Shown here one piece after another: positions 24,096 through 36,838 of a DNA stretch of 64,000 bases (the first letter of the stretch is position 1; each line of letters begins with the position of its first letter). The translations under genes were made by a program, and so were the position numbers. The notes beneath the pieces are model-generated. The model was not told the origin of the DNA, ran no database searches, and saw nothing but the letters and a program-made list of their open reading frames with translations. The stretch is from Triatoma infestans (Eukaryota > Arthropoda > Insecta > Hemiptera > Reduviidae), in the NCBI GenBank assembly GCA_011037195.1, contig JAAEAF010003373.1:32447-96446 (forward strand), read 5' to 3'.

Positions 24096-25828
24096 TAAAA
24101 AGTGATTCTTGTGTTGTCAGTTTCTATTATTATAATATTCTGTATTAAATAAAAACACTAAGAAATATTAAAGACTTGAAGTGTAAGTTGCTGAAATAAA
24201 TATATATTTTTTTTGTCTCATGGTAATAACCCTACCGAGATGTTGTGGTTGGGACAGCTGGAAAGCATCAGAATTATTTTCCATGATAGCCTGCATAACA
24301 AACCATTGACGTGGAATCAACCCGTAAACGTAAGTGTTTTTATGAGAATAGACGTTAATTAGGAAAAGCTGATTGAACATATGTTCTTGGAATTTTTTTC
24401 ACTATTTATTAATTAAAGAAAACAGTTGCAATGAATTCTGAATCACATATAACCAATAGTCTAGATGACCGTTAAATATCCATCATCTGTGGCAATAATG
24501 AATTCATTCTTTAATTGATCATTGGATAATTATCCATCGATATTTTGTGATATTTTTTGGATTTTCACTTTTAGTTGGTACTTGGATTCTTGCCAGACTT
24601 TTTCAAAATGGGTTTTTGATTACTACAGAATGAAATACTTACAAGGTTAAAGGAGAGTTTACATGATTTTTTTTTTCTAAAAACAATGCGATATTGTGTT
24701 AGACGAAACAAAACTTACCTCCCTTTCGACATGAGGGAAACTTGTCAAATATCAAAACTATTCTATTTGTGGGACGGACGTTGTTGATAAAAAATTAAGT
24801 TCGATATATATCAATAGCGATCAACCTTTTTTCCAGATTCCTTTATATCTGGAATCACCTTGTTACACGCATTATGTGTTCAGAATGCTATCTAACTTTA
24901 CGCTCCGTCATGCGGATCACAGCTTCTATATTCATCCGTAACCCCACTATTTCTTCTATATCACTGTGTTCAATGACTCGTTTACTTTGCATGAAAAGCA
25001 TTAAGGGATGGTGCAAAAGTTACTTGGGTTTCCACAAAGACCTATCTGGAATTTCTTTCAATTCTATTTGAATTGGATCATTTTTTTTTTTTTTAAATCG
25101 CATACTTCTAATCTCCTTTACTTTAGCCAAATATCTTTGATTTGGTCTGTACTGTGATGCTGTAGAATTCTGTAGATGCTAGGGCTGTTTTACATGTTTA
25201 TAGAAGAAGGTAAGATCCTTGAATCGCGACTTATTATACGTCTTCGGCCTCTCAAGTTCTGTCAGCGTACAACAAAAACATAAAACGAAGATGTTCATAG
25301 CCTTAAACAAACTTTAGTGATGCCGCTAAAGGTTTAAGGAGTAAAAAGAATTTAAGCAAATTGTAAAGAAAAGAAAACTCCGGTCACTTCAGATATATAT
25401 ATATATATACTTAACCCTTTTGAATCGATGCTAATGTATTTCGAGAATTTAAACTGGCTGGCAGTTAGCGCGGCAACAGATTGCGTGAATTGTGATATCA
25501 GCAGCTACCGCTGCCCGAGAATCTCGGTTAAGTTGGTTCCATTATCCGCTGTGGCTGCTACATTTTTCTTTATTTGAGGAATGTCTAGAGTTTGTACCTT
25601 TGATCGGCTGAAATGTTGCTGGAACGCGGTTTTTATCTTAAGTGCATAAGAGAGAGAAAGAGGTGCACTTAATGTTTTAGGCCGGGTTTCCAAAACTCAA
25701 AAATAAAATTTGAAAAGTCGCACTTTTATTTAATTGATTTTGTACAAATTTGGCCATATCTACAGGAAGAGAAAATAAAAAGGTAAAGCTTACACTATTA
25801 GTTAAGAATTCTTGATATTTTGAGATTC
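24096..25828. other. AT-rich non-coding stretch
   Basis: No gene is supported. An (AT)n tract lies at 25392-25410. A minus-strand ORF at 25505-25693 (62 codons) lies in a less AT-rich patch but has no recognisable motif. Confidence 0.45.
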
Positions 25829-25842
25829 TAGTAGTGCTAGAT

Positions 25843-26102
25843 CGTTTTAGATTGTTATAGGGTATTATTGCAATGCAACCTAAAAGATCTATTGTGCCCC
25901 CGCATTCTTCTCAGTTTATTGTGCCCCGCCCTGCCGGCCACCGAGCAGTGTTCTCTAGCAATAGGCAACACTGCCCATCATCGGACAGTAACCTCTAGAG
26001 GCTTCTAGGAAGAGAAAATCTAAGGACAGCATGCTGGATTCGAACCCGAGACCTTCGCGTTGCAAGTCTAGCGCGTTACCACTGAGCTAATCCCTTCCTT
26101 CT
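25843..26102 (-). mobile_element. tRNA-derived SINE, second copy
   Basis: Read from 26102 on the minus strand: GGGATTAGCTCAGTGGTAAC (A box) and GGGTTCGAATCC (B box), then a body shared with 8863-9119 (TCTTCCTAGAAGCCTCTAG and the CGGACAGT / CAGTGTTCTCT words). TAGTRGTGCTAGAT flanks it (25829-25842 and 26103-26116, one mismatch), which fits a target duplication. It lacks a clear A tail. The head is close enough to a tRNA that a search tool may call a tRNA here. Confidence 0.75.
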
Positions 26103-26116
26103 TAGTGGTGCTAGAT

Positions 26117-27640
26117 AATTGAAAATGTAAATCAAACATTTGTAATAATAACATCTTTTACCAAAGAGAACGTTCAATTGAAATTATAACTAGCCTGACT
26201 ACACAAATTAACGAGAAGTTAATAATTATCAATTAGCCTTTAATTACCAAATGTTCTATTCACATCAACGAATCCAGGGTCTATAATTTTAAAGCAACAA
26301 TTATGTGAGAGCAACTTCACTGTGATATTGGAATAAATCATACCTATTAAGTACTATAACAATCATCGATCTTCTCATCTCCATTAAGTTTTACAACGAA
26401 CACTACTACCTTAAGCAAGAGTAAAACAAAAAACACACACACACAAACACTCAAAATTACGTTACATGACAAAGATGTAAACAAGTTGACATTTTAAGAT
26501 ATTCAGCTCGTAAAGAATGTTGATACTTTTAGATGGAATAGAATTATAGTAAAAAAAAAAAAATTAAGATAACTTACTGTCTGCGAGTGGAACTAGTGAC
26601 GCTGTTATATTGATTCATTCTTTGCTATAGATACATAAAATTCCAGATTTAAGAGGCGCCGCCTGGTGTCGACTTAGTATTTGGGCCAAATGATGGAAAA
26701 CATTTCTCAGACAGATTCTTATAAAAAAAATTTATATAACTTCGTTTTTAAATTCGTATTTCCATTTTTTGTCATTTACACAAAATTTTTAGTAAGTACT
26801 AAATGGAGTTAAAAAATTGAAAATATGATAATTATTTATTTAGGCGAAAACAACTATAAAATTTAAAAAGAACCATAATTATATGTAAGAATAATTTATT
26901 ATCATCAGACATATGCAGTCGTATTGTAAAAATTAAAATAAAAAATTGGCTCCCTCTTGTCCAGTGGAAATTAAAAAAAAAATTAAAATTCAAAAAAAGA
27001 CGAACAAAAACTACAAACATCCATGACATTCTGCTTGACAGTTTTTAATTAAAGAAATCAATAAACGGTATTCTATTCATATTTTAATTTATATCCAAGA
27101 ATAAATACTAAAAGTGACTAATACAAGAATAAATTCCAATAATTGATGCCAAATGGCATTTCATATTCCAATCTCCTGGTTCCGGATTAACAAGTATTGG
27201 AGAAGAGAAGGACCATATCTCATTAGAATCTCTCTCTCTCTCTTACTCTAACACACCCTCCTCACCTAGTTATCACGCCCTCTCTTACACCCACACACTC
27301 GCACAAAATCTCATCCTTACCAACTATACTATGCAAACAGCTAATGAAATTCTCTGTAAATCTCTAATTTAATCTTAATAGTTTGTAGACAAGGTGAGGA
27401 GTTAATCTAAAGACAGGAAGATGTCTGTATTTATTGGAATAATCAGTTAATCTTGTTACATTACAAACTGAATAACTAAACTAAGTAACTAAAAATTAAT
27501 CAAATAATCTAGTAACTAAAAATAATTTAATCAAATATTATCAATGATTAAATTTAACAAAGTCTGGTTTGAAATTATTGCTCTAGAACAGAAGACGAAA
27601 AACAAAGGAAACTTTAATTTATTCAAGAGTAGAAAAGCTT
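26117..27640. other. AT-rich non-coding stretch
   Basis: No supported gene. A pyrimidine-rich CT microsatellite lies at 27228-27244. Confidence 0.5.
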
Positions 27641-28290
27641 TTTATGAACGGCAAATTTCTTATTTTCTTTTATTCCTAGAAAGAGAAAGTATGTTTTCAA
27701 ATTTTCGAAAAATTGGCAGAAAGCTCTTGTATTTCATTTAGATACTACCAACTAAGCATCTGACACGAAGTTTTCAGTCAAACTCCACGAATTGAAAGCG
27801 CGACTTTACTGAAAAGTTTTTTCGTTTCCTTTTTTTTGTGTTTTGGCGATTTTCTTAAAAAAATAGCTGCCACGATTTTCTTTAAATTTCTTTAAACACT
27901 TAAATACCAACCATTTTAATTTGAAATATTTTGTCCAGTAAAAATTGATTTTTGGTAGTTTCTTAGTTCCTTATATGTTAAACTTTCATCTACAGTGTCA
28001 CTTCAGCAGAATATGTAGTTTCTCCCAATAATTCTTTAAAGTGATACTAGAATTCCAATTTGAATTCCAAAATCCGTTTAGTTACTGTCAGAGAGAGTGT
28101 AAGAGAGCGAGTGAAGAGAGAATTTAATAAGAGATTTTTTTTCTCCAACACAACATTTTGTTAATCCTCCAGAAGGTTCCTTTCGATTTTTTTTTTTTTA
28201 AAAGCTTCTAATTTTCTTTAAATTTTGAATGCTAAGTGATAGACACCCAACATATTATTGGAAACTTTTCTCACAAAAAAATAGATTTTA
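27640..28290 (+). repeat. Eroded copy of the long interspersed repeat
   Basis: It contains TTTTCAAATTTTCGAAAAAT, a degenerate microsatellite-free end, GCGATTTTCTTAAAAAAATA followed by GCTGCCACGATTTTC, and the AATATTTTGTCCAGTAAAAAT words matching the core of 2880-3960. Confidence 0.45.
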
Positions 28291-28439
28291 TGAAGTGTCT
28301 TTACATTAATAGACTATTAAGGATTTGCCCTAACGTTATCTTCTTGGCTAAAACGTAACAGCATATAGTTTACCAGCACAAGTCCGGGTATCTGTTTCAT
28401 TAAATACTTCATTTAATGAATAAAGGATGGATGTTGTCT

Positions 28440-28790
28440 TACCCAGTTTAGCTAGCCGTCAATGGAAAGAGAGGACAGATTCTTTGGCTAAGAAAGGGGC
28501 AAAAAATTGCCAAGAAGAAACAGAAAATATCAATCTGCAGCTGAAGGGAAGATTCGGGGTAAGTTACTGAAATAGTCGCTACGAAGATAGAAGTGGCAAA
28601 CATCAGAGCAGCTATGGGACTTCTGCAGAACCATCGTACCACCGCAACAGTGTTGTGGACTCATTGATATGTCCTCTTTGCCACTCTTAAGATATGGCGT
28701 CCATCTTTTATCTTGCTCAGGATTGGACAATCAGCGTGGTAAATGCGCCAACTAAATAGAACCTTATTTATGTAGTACATGTTTTGGGAG
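28440..28790 (+). pseudogene. Non-LTR element scrap, RNase H end to Cys/His tail
   Basis: The plus strand encodes RTDSLAKKGAKN, resembling the ADxLAKxG end of RNase H. After stops and frame changes comes SLICPLCHS (a Cys-x2-Cys finger, near 28665-28690) and a block of the tail. The order matches the RNase H plus finger layout of the other LINE fragments, but the sequence is a different family. Confidence 0.5.
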
Positions 28791-28894
28791 GTTGGACAGA
28801 AAAAAACTTAGATTGAGATATAAGTTAGTCTTACTGTAAAAGTATACTATCTATATGAAAAGCACTTCAAGCACCATACACTGTGTATAATTTA

Positions 28895-29130
28895 GAGAAG
28901 AATTAGTAGCGTTAGAAGAGTGTACAGATTGACTAGCAGAGGGACGGTGTGAGAACGGTGGTCGATGAACATTGATGGTCGTTCGAATGGCGTTTAAATG
29001 AGAATTAATTAGTGGTCAGGCACCCTTTTTAAGCGGGCTGCTGAACTTGCTTCAACTCTCTTTAACTTCTCCTACCTATGTCCATATGCTCCTTAGATTG
29101 CCAACCCTAATAGCTTGAAGTAGAGAGAGA
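28895..29130 (+). repeat. Dispersed repeat, copy 1 (partner at 56.95 kb)
   Basis: About 235 bp matches 56950-57180. Shared words include GACTAGCAGAGGGACGG / GACTGGCAGAGTGACGG, the CCCTTTTT ... GCGG(C/G)CT stretch, CTCTCTTTAACTTCTCCT and GCTCCTTAG. No coding capacity. Class unknown. Confidence 0.65.
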
Positions 29131-29559
29131 CATGTAGATCCATTATATTTTATATACAGTAAATTTATTGGACTATAAGAAAACGTGTTAATGGCCCAGA
29201 GGGATCTAGAATCAAGCGTAGTAAAAAAAATAAAAACTTTTACTCTTTCATATAGAAATCATTAGTTTCGGCAAAGGTTTTTGATCAGTGTTCAAACAAA
29301 CTAAGATACTTTAAAACACTGGGAATGAATAGGATGTGGAAAATTTGGGAAGATAAGTGTTTTAATTGCGTAAATTTTGTCAAGAAAATCGGATAACACT
29401 TTAGAAATGAAAAATCTGATTTCTTTAATAGCCTTAACTATCTTATTAACATATAACCTCTTTAAAGTAAATCCCCAAACTAAATAACTAAGATAATAAG
29501 GCACAAAGAAATAAAAAACTGTTATTTTTTCTTAAAGAGATTTTTTTTTTTATATTTTT

Positions 29560-29762
29560 TTGAAAGCCTAGACCAGTTTTTGTAATTATTTAGCGAGATG
29601 GAAACGACGTTCGCCCAGTTCCCCGTGTGGCCTCCGCTGACAATGACGCATAGCCCTAGTTAATCTTCCTCAGCTGTGTAACTTTTTAATCTGCTGTCAC
29701 TCCTGTGACCAACAATATCATAAATGTTCAAACTGATATGAGGGCGGACAAAAAAAAAAATA
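29560..29762 (+). repeat. Possible LINE 3' UTR ending in an A run
   Basis: A less AT-rich block (CCCAGTTCCCCGTGTGGCC, CACTCCTGTGACC) ends in GGGCGGACA and an A11 tract at 29750-29760. This is the look of a retrotransposon 3' end. I could not see a coding tail or define a target duplication. Confidence 0.35.
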
Positions 29763-29989
29763 CCTTAAATATAATAACTTTAAAAGTCCACATTTTTAAA
29801 GTTGCTTGCTTTTTAAATCAATATCGAAAATCGTTAATAATCTTATCCAATTAATATCTAATAATCGCTAATTATTTTAATGATTAATTAAAAGTGTTTT
29901 AGTTAATCACTCATTTTTAGTTTTATAATAATTTCTATCAATTTAAGAATTAAAATATTATTGATAATGATATGTAAAAACTGTGAAAA

Positions 29990-30117
29990 TAGTGAACAAA
30001 TTCAGAAAACGTGAACTACACATATAAAGAGTGCTGCAACTTTTTTTTTGAAATATTTCTTTTTAAAGTTCTGGGCAGAAGGTGGGAGTTTTTCTCTAAC
30101 TAAGCAAAATTACACAA
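29990..30117 (+). repeat. Left part of a long interspersed repeat copy split by an RTE element
   Basis: ACATATAAAGAGTGCTGCAAC and the following block align with 3528-3645. The alignment stops where the RT pseudogene begins and resumes at about 31530. Confidence 0.65.
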
Positions 30118-31530
30118 GTGCCTGTACGAATTGCTATTGAAGGTTTGGCTAGAGGAGAAAATGCCGGAGGAATGGTCGGTCGCGGCGATCTGCTCCATTT
30201 ATAAGAAAGGCAATAAGTTTGACTGCGAGAATTATCGGGGTATAGCTCTTCTAGGAATAGGGTACAAATCGTTAACAATTCTAATTAGTGGAGTGGTCTG
30301 AAAAAATCCTTGGAGATTATCAATCTGGTTTCAGAGCTGGTGGATCCACAGTGGATAACATATTTTTATTACGCCAGATGTTAGAAAAGTCTTATGAATA
30401 TGACGTGGACTTGTTCCATTTGTTCATTGATTTTAAACAGGCGTATGATAGTGAGGATAGGGAAATGCTCCTCAAAACGATGATAAGACTGGGAATACCT
30501 CAAAAGTTAGTCAGGCTGAGAAGGATGACACTTTCAGGCAGCAAATGCAAAGTGTCTTTTTACGGCTATTTATCATAAGAGTTCACGATAACAAATGGGC
30601 TGAGACAAGGAGATCCACTGTCGCCAATCCTATTTAACATGGCATTAGAATTGGCTGCAAGAGCTATTAGAACGAATGCGAACGGAACCATTTATAATAG
30701 ACTCACACAACATATGGCATATGTCGATGATGTCCACCTTGTTGCCAGGAGCATGAATTCTTTATCAGGTGCTCTCCAAGAATTCGAGGAAGCAGCCAGG
30801 TCCTTGGGCCTCCGCATAAACGATAACAAAACAGTTTTCATGAATTCTTCCAGAAATCCACAAGAGTTGGAGCCGATGTTCCTAACGGGAGGTCATTCCT
30901 CTAAGGTGGAAAGCCTCTTTAAATACCTGGGAGCCTGGATTACAAATAATAATGATGTAAAAGAAGACATCAAGGCAAGGCGAGCAGATCGTAGCAGATG
31001 TTTCTCTGCCTTAAGAAACACATTAAAGTTTAGGTCCTTCTCTCTCGAGACAAAGGCTATCATTTATAAGAGCATTATTAGACCCGTGGTAGCGTACGGA
31101 AGTGAGACTTGGGTTCTGACTAAGGATAGCCTAAGGATAGCAAGTCAGACTTAATGTTTGGGAACGCAAAATTCTGAGAGCCATATATGGCCCAATATGC
31201 AAAACGGAGTATGGCGAATAAGAAGGAACCAAGAGCTTCGAGATCTCTATAGAGACGTTGACTTGGTGACCTTCATAAAGAAAAGTAGACTCCGATCGCT
31301 GGGTCACGTTGAAAGCATGCCGGCAGAAAGACTACCACGTCGGCTTATGTGTGGGAAACCTGGGAAACCGAGAAAGAGATGGCTTGTCGACGTGGAAAAA
31401 GACCTGAGACAGATGGGAGTGAGGAGATGGAGGTTGAGAACGTTGGACAGGAGTGATTGGAATTCTCTAATTGAGGAGGCCTTGGTCCCTGGAGGACTGT
31501 AGTGCCAACCAGAAAGTAAGTAAGTAAGAA
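30118..31530 (+). mobile_element. RTE-like non-LTR retrotransposon, 5'-truncated
   Basis: A 1.4-kb insertion. The coding part is an RT followed by the C-terminal domain, ending at 31502. The 3' UTR is under 30 bp and finishes in a (TAAG)n tract (about 31515-31528), as is common in the RTE clade. No endonuclease domain is present, which indicates 5' truncation. The sequence on each side belongs to one interrupted copy of the long interspersed repeat. Confidence 0.75.
30120..31502 (+). pseudogene. RTE-like reverse transcriptase, broken ORF
   Basis: Order of blocks: MPEEWS and IYKKGNK with NYRGIALL (30160-30250), GDYQSGFRAGGSTVDNI (30309-30360), FIDFKQAYDS (RT domain A, near 30425), GLRQGDPLSPILFN (domain B, near 30598-30640), AYVDD (catalytic box, 30717-30731), KYLGAW (about 30921), GSETWVLT, LRSLGHVESM and GKPRKRWL, then a C-terminus near DWNSLIEEA. 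The catalytic aspartates of the YVDD box are kept. Lesions: a frame change with possible deletion near 30285, an in-frame TAA at 30576, and a pair of opposite frame changes at about 31147 and 31205. It would have copied the element's RNA by target-primed reverse transcription; it cannot now. Confidence 0.85.
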
Positions 31531-31985
31531 AAATTAATTAGAAATAAATAGAGCTGCTTTAATTAAATAGGGCTGCATTATTGAGTTTCAACAAACTTAT
31601 TAAACTGGAAGTGCGTTTTTATTGAACAGTATTTTTTTTCTTCAGTTTTTGCGATTTTCTCCATAAAAACACCTACGAATTTCATTAAATTTGGTATACC
31701 TGCTAACTATAAAATTTTTCAGCTACAATTTTGTAAACTGAAGTAAGAAAAAGTCGGTGAGTATTTCAAATTTTTTGTTTGAAACGTGAGATTGTTTTGT
31801 CTACCCTCTACACACACACACACACACACACAGACACAGACACACATACATACAGACATTCACTAAAATATTTTTTTTCCCCCCCAATTCCAGGGAACCT
31901 TTAAGAAACTTGTATTTCTGATGTAGTTCTCTCAATTTTGAAAATGTGCCATGATCACAGCATTTATTCTTTACAACATTAAGAG
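31530..31985 (+). repeat. Right part of the split long interspersed repeat
   Basis: AAAATTAATTAGAAATAAATAGA matches 3658-3680, then CTGGAAGTGCGTTTTTA and GAATTTCATTAAAT (compare 3719 and 3774). A (CA)n tract follows at 31811-31832. The end (about 31905-31965) reads as the reverse complement of the left end at 2900-2985, supporting inverted termini. Confidence 0.65.
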
Positions 31986-33480
31986 AAAAGTGAAAAATAA
32001 TGAAAAAATAAATAAAATAAGCGCAATGGGAAGATGGCCTAAATTGTATTATATATATATATATATTTTTTTAATTTATCGAAATTAAATTAATTTAATG
32101 AAACAGTGGAAAATCCATTAAAAGATTGGTTAGACTTTAGGGCTTCTAATTAGAGTAAAAATGGAAATCATTACACAGCTCACTGAAAAACAATAATACA
32201 TAAAACAACAATGGACAAGTTTTTCCAGCCAACTTCTAAAACAAAAGTTACCTGATAAAATAAATGACCTAATTTGAAATGAGATATATAGCTGGTTTAC
32301 CATAATATAATTAAAAAAATAAATATAATTTTTTTTTTATTAATATATATTTTTAATGGTTAAATGTATGGGTACATTTTTTAAAAAATTTTCTTTAATA
32401 TTTTATAAACAATATTTTTATTTCATATTTTACAGAAAAAAGTAACATTCATTAATCACTATATACGTCAGTTTCCCTGAAATCTGATGTTTCAAGCTCA
32501 CCTTCATATTAGTGTATAAAGCATATTCTCTTTATATTTAATATTTATTTCACCTTCACTTCTTTCTTTTTTTTTTTTACCATTTTTCAGTCCAAGAATG
32601 TGTAGAACTTTATTTTACAATGATACTACAACTTCTGTATTCTAAATTTAGTTCTGCGTTAGTGTTGAAGTTTAGTTTAAAGATTTCTGAAGACGTGCTT
32701 TCCTACATTTACATTAAAACTCACGTTTATTCATAAAATTACATTAATGAGGAAACAATAGGTCGTAGGTTAAAGAAACGTAGGAAGAGGAAAGTTTCTT
32801 GGCCATACAATGTGGGTTCTGGATGTGCCTAAGACCGGATTTTAACAAACGGAATAAACTGCTGCGACTAATCACCACTATCGACATTACCACTGTAACA
32901 AGTTTCAGCATTATATTCAAATCGAACTAGACTTATGATCTTCAACTATGGGGTTCAACCAAAAGTGCAAATACCATAGAAAATGCAAATTTTTCATTCA
33001 CAATAATTAACAGATACGCCATTTTAATGACCCTAAATCGACATTCCATAAGATTTTAATTTTTCATTATTAATTAGGTTGCACAATCCAAATTTCCTAT
33101 GTTCTATTACTCTCATGTTTTCTCATCCTGTTCAAATTATTGTAGTTCAAAATCTTGCTTTTCTATAACTGTTCCAGACAACCCAACTCGAGAATGTTGA
33201 CAGTGTGTAGCTTCTCTCCTTCAGCAATGCATCCAGTAGACCACACAAGTCAGTCATTCATCACACCTTATTTTTTGTTAATTGCGAATTTCTATAAATA
33301 ATTCAAAGACATTAAAACAGAATTGCTGGATTCAATAGTTTCAATACTAGTCGCAGCAAACGCCGCTTTAGAGCTTCCAAGCGCGCTTCAACTACGCATT
33401 ATCTCCTCTGTCTCGCCCACTACAATGTAATGGCGAATGGAGCTTCAACTTCGAGAAGTTGTTGAGGAGTAAGAACATGT
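31986..33480. other. AT-rich non-coding stretch
   Basis: No gene is supported. An (AT)n tract lies at 32050-32066. Confidence 0.5.
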
Positions 33481-33489
33481 TGCACGTAC

Positions 33490-33830
33490 TGGAGCAATTA
33501 TTCCCGTAGGCACACCTCCAGGACGCCTCCAGGACCAATTAGAACGATAAAGGGATCTCTACTATCATCGCGATTCCTCGACCACAACAAAACCATTCCT
33601 GAAAACGTGAGCGTGGAGACAGAACTCCGCCGGGCTGGCTTACGATCTCATGGTACCAGTTTTAGAGAGACCAAGTCCGCTACTTAAAGGCCCAGAATGA
33701 TCACAGCCCGCCTAAGCACACCTTCTCTTCCCCCAGGCGCCCGTCTTGACTTACCCCTGGTCTTCAACTTCGACAGCGAGTCTCTAGCTGTAGGACAAAT
33801 TGAATAGAAAGTCAACCGTCTGAAAGCTTA
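33490..33830 (+). pseudogene. Possible Tc1-like transposase remnant
   Basis: A GC-richer patch. One plus frame reads NVSVETELRRAGLRSHG (about 33606-33655). This resembles the end of the Tc1 paired-like DNA-binding region (xVSxxTVRRRLxxAGLRS). It is followed by a segment with a possible first catalytic strand. Frame breaks and stops are present, and no terminal inverted repeats were found. The call rests on one motif, so it is tentative. Confidence 0.4.
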
Positions 33831-36800
33831 ACGGTCAATCGCCAGATCAACTTTGACGAGTTAATAAGTCTCAGTCTTAATGGGTTCAACAAGCTAGCCA
33901 CTACTAGCTCACCACCATTAAAACAAGCAAGAGTTCCTACTAGTCACATCAATCTTCAAACGACTCACAACAGCCAACACTACACCATTCTACATTCATC
34001 ATCCATTAACTCTTAGCTCGGCCACTCAATACTCCATTTACTCTTCTCTCCTTACTAAGCAAATAGTTAAAATATAAATTGTGAGTTCAGTGCCAGTTCG
34101 TATGTTTTCACATACCATTCACCATTCACCAACGGCATCACCCCTACTATAGTTACACTATATTTTTGCCTCTTTAAAAATAAAAATATGTGACGATTCG
34201 AACCAGAAACGAAAGAAGTTAATATGTTTGGATTTCCTTCCAGACAGTAATATATATTTTGATGTTTGTGTGTGTGAGTGTGTGTAAATTGTTGATAATT
34301 CTGATCTTTAAGCTGGGCACATCTGGCCACAGTATTACATAATATTTTTTTAGTTTATATTATGAAAACATAGGTGATGAGGAACTGGAACAAGTTCACA
34401 CACATTTTAAACATAATCGAAGTGTTTATTTTGGTTCTTTTCCGTACAACTCTAGAATATTTAACGCAATAAATACTTGAATTGAAATTAATTTATTAAT
34501 CTACATATAATCTCAAAAAATGCTAGAGGCAAAAAAAATTAAATAGATTGCTTTAGTAACTTTTGTATAAAAGGGGTCTTGATTAATGCATATCCTCTTT
34601 TGTCTCTAATCAACGCGAGCTTTGTGTCCTAAATTATTATTATAACAGAGTCCTGACGAATCATTACTGGACTCCTTGATATGGTTATATTGAAAATTGA
34701 ATGTTTGTTTTTTTGTTTTTTTTTAATGTTAATGATGACGTCTTTGTGTCATTTTTGAACGTGAACAAACTAAAAAGGGATAAAAGTACGATTTATCATC
34801 TATTGTACCTTGTTGTCAAAATGTCCAGCATTCTGCTTTTTTCATGATCCTCTCTAATCAAGCACTTGTATTCTCATAGTTGCACATCACCTTTTTTTTT
34901 TTGTTTTCTTCCACTTTCTCTTACTTCTGGTAAGAGGAAGTAACTTGCGGACAAGAGCCGGAGTGTGAAAGCCAATGTTAACATTTGTGAGCTTTATCTT
35001 CAATTCATCATTATTTGACCTAAGGTTCTATAAATCTCCGTAGGAGGAAGGCAGGCTACCTACTTCTTTAGGAAACATGGGGTCCCTTCGTGTACCTCAG
35101 CCTAATTATACGAGCAAAACATGTACACATATTGTCATCCAAACACACACACCCACAATGTCCATAGAAGCAGTTGATGTATGTAAATAATTGGGTTTAG
35201 CGTACCCACAAGCAAATTCCAGCTCACCACCGCACAATTACTCATAGTATATATTAATAGACTATTACATTGTGGACTTCTGTCCTGCAAGGTTCCATAC
35301 AGATTTTTTTTTTGAGCACAGAGACCTCTACACATCTAAATATGTGAGTATCTGTTATAAAGTTAGTAATGTAAATCTAATTAAGTTCAACTGAACGTCT
35401 TAGCTGTACGTTTAAGGGTCACCACAAAAAAACTATGACCTCTACTTGACATCATATTTTGCAAAATTCCACAATTTTCCACTACTGATTGTCGCAGCTA
35501 TTGATTCGGGATTCAACAAAAATACATCAGTGATTAAACAGGTACTTAGAAAGAAAAACCAGAATAAAAAAAATCATTATAGAATCACTCCTAGATTTAA
35601 CGCATTCATTTGTAAATAACAAATTTATTTATTCAACCATTGGATGAAATAAGGAAATAGACAAATACTAAATTATTAAAATAAATCAGTTAAAAGGAAT
35701 TTCCACGTAAAATAAACATAAATTTGTAAACATTCAAATATTCTTAACTTCTTTATCATACATTATATGGTACAATAAACAATAGGCTCAATTTTAGTCT
35801 CCAGCAGAAACCCTTTCTATTCCAGTAAATCCTCTTTGTTTTCTGAAAAGAAGAAGACCCTCTAGTGAACGATCCACAAGGCAAAATGGAACTGAAAGCC
35901 TATTTACTCATCAAATATGTGGAAGGAGAGAATGGATTTAAGAGGGTGCTCTTTCCCTTGCCGCTCATTAATCCTATAGCTGGCCTAACCCCGTTCTAAA
36001 ACGCACACTACAAACAACGATACAGAATAATTTATCTCTAGATAATATAACTAAGATACTTTTAGGGAAAAATTTATTCAATGTATATTTTAAATATATA
36101 AATTTACTTCATTTTTCCCATATCGTTGTAAAAGGAAGTAAGTATTACAATTAAATAAATAAAAATAAGACAATTAAAAAACCAAAATTAAAAAAAAAAA
36201 CAAAGTTTTCAAATTTTAAATTTAGTAATCAAAGGAAATACATATCCTGAGATCGATACGAAATACATGTCCCTCAATACGAAAAAAATGATTCTACTAC
36301 TTTATGTGTGGGATTGTGCTTTTTTTCTTTGGGTCACTCAATTTATTCTGTGTCAAAAAATTCAAACAGGAAAAGCCGCAGAAAGCTTAAAACTTATTAA
36401 TTCGGGTGAAAGAACTACTACAGGATTTAGATATGGAGTTTTAGGACAAATATCCGACAGTCTGTTTTCGCGCATTTCTAGAAAATGGCTCCAACTTCAT
36501 ATAACCATAGATTAATACATTTATTTAATAATTATTACATAGATAACAGGAAAGCAGTATTTCCGGATACTTACACTTCTCTCTGAACTATTTTAAGCTA
36601 AAGTTAAATGCTTAAGCTAATTACAAAAATGTAGCGAGAATGTTCTTCCTTCATTCTTCTGAGGTAGTAAAACGTAAAAGGCCAGAAATACCACCAGATG
36701 TAATTACTAACCAATATTCTATTAAATAATCAATTGCTTCGCAATATTAAGACATCTGCTGCAACAAAATGAAATTCATAAATGAAAGATTTAGATCAAG

Positions 36801-36838
36801 GGATGCAACTACAGCAACAGTGCCTAATCTGAGTAAAT
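33831..36838. other. Non-coding stretch
   Basis: No gene is supported. 34908-34960 carries the end phrase of the long interspersed repeat (CTTCTGGTAAGAGGAAGTAA). The rest is AT-rich with short spurious ORFs. Confidence 0.45.

Noticed and set aside
24860..25080. Second mariner-like remnant
   Set aside because: Only a short phrase (CAAAAGTTACTTGGG) looked transposon-like; no transposase motif in any frame.
26035..26102. Functional tRNA gene
   Set aside because: Tempting because the head is close to a tRNA, but it shares its body with the SINE at 8863-9119 and is flanked by a near-duplication.
35000..35340. Host gene fragment
   Set aside because: Moderate composition but all frames break quickly, and the left edge belongs to the interspersed repeat end.
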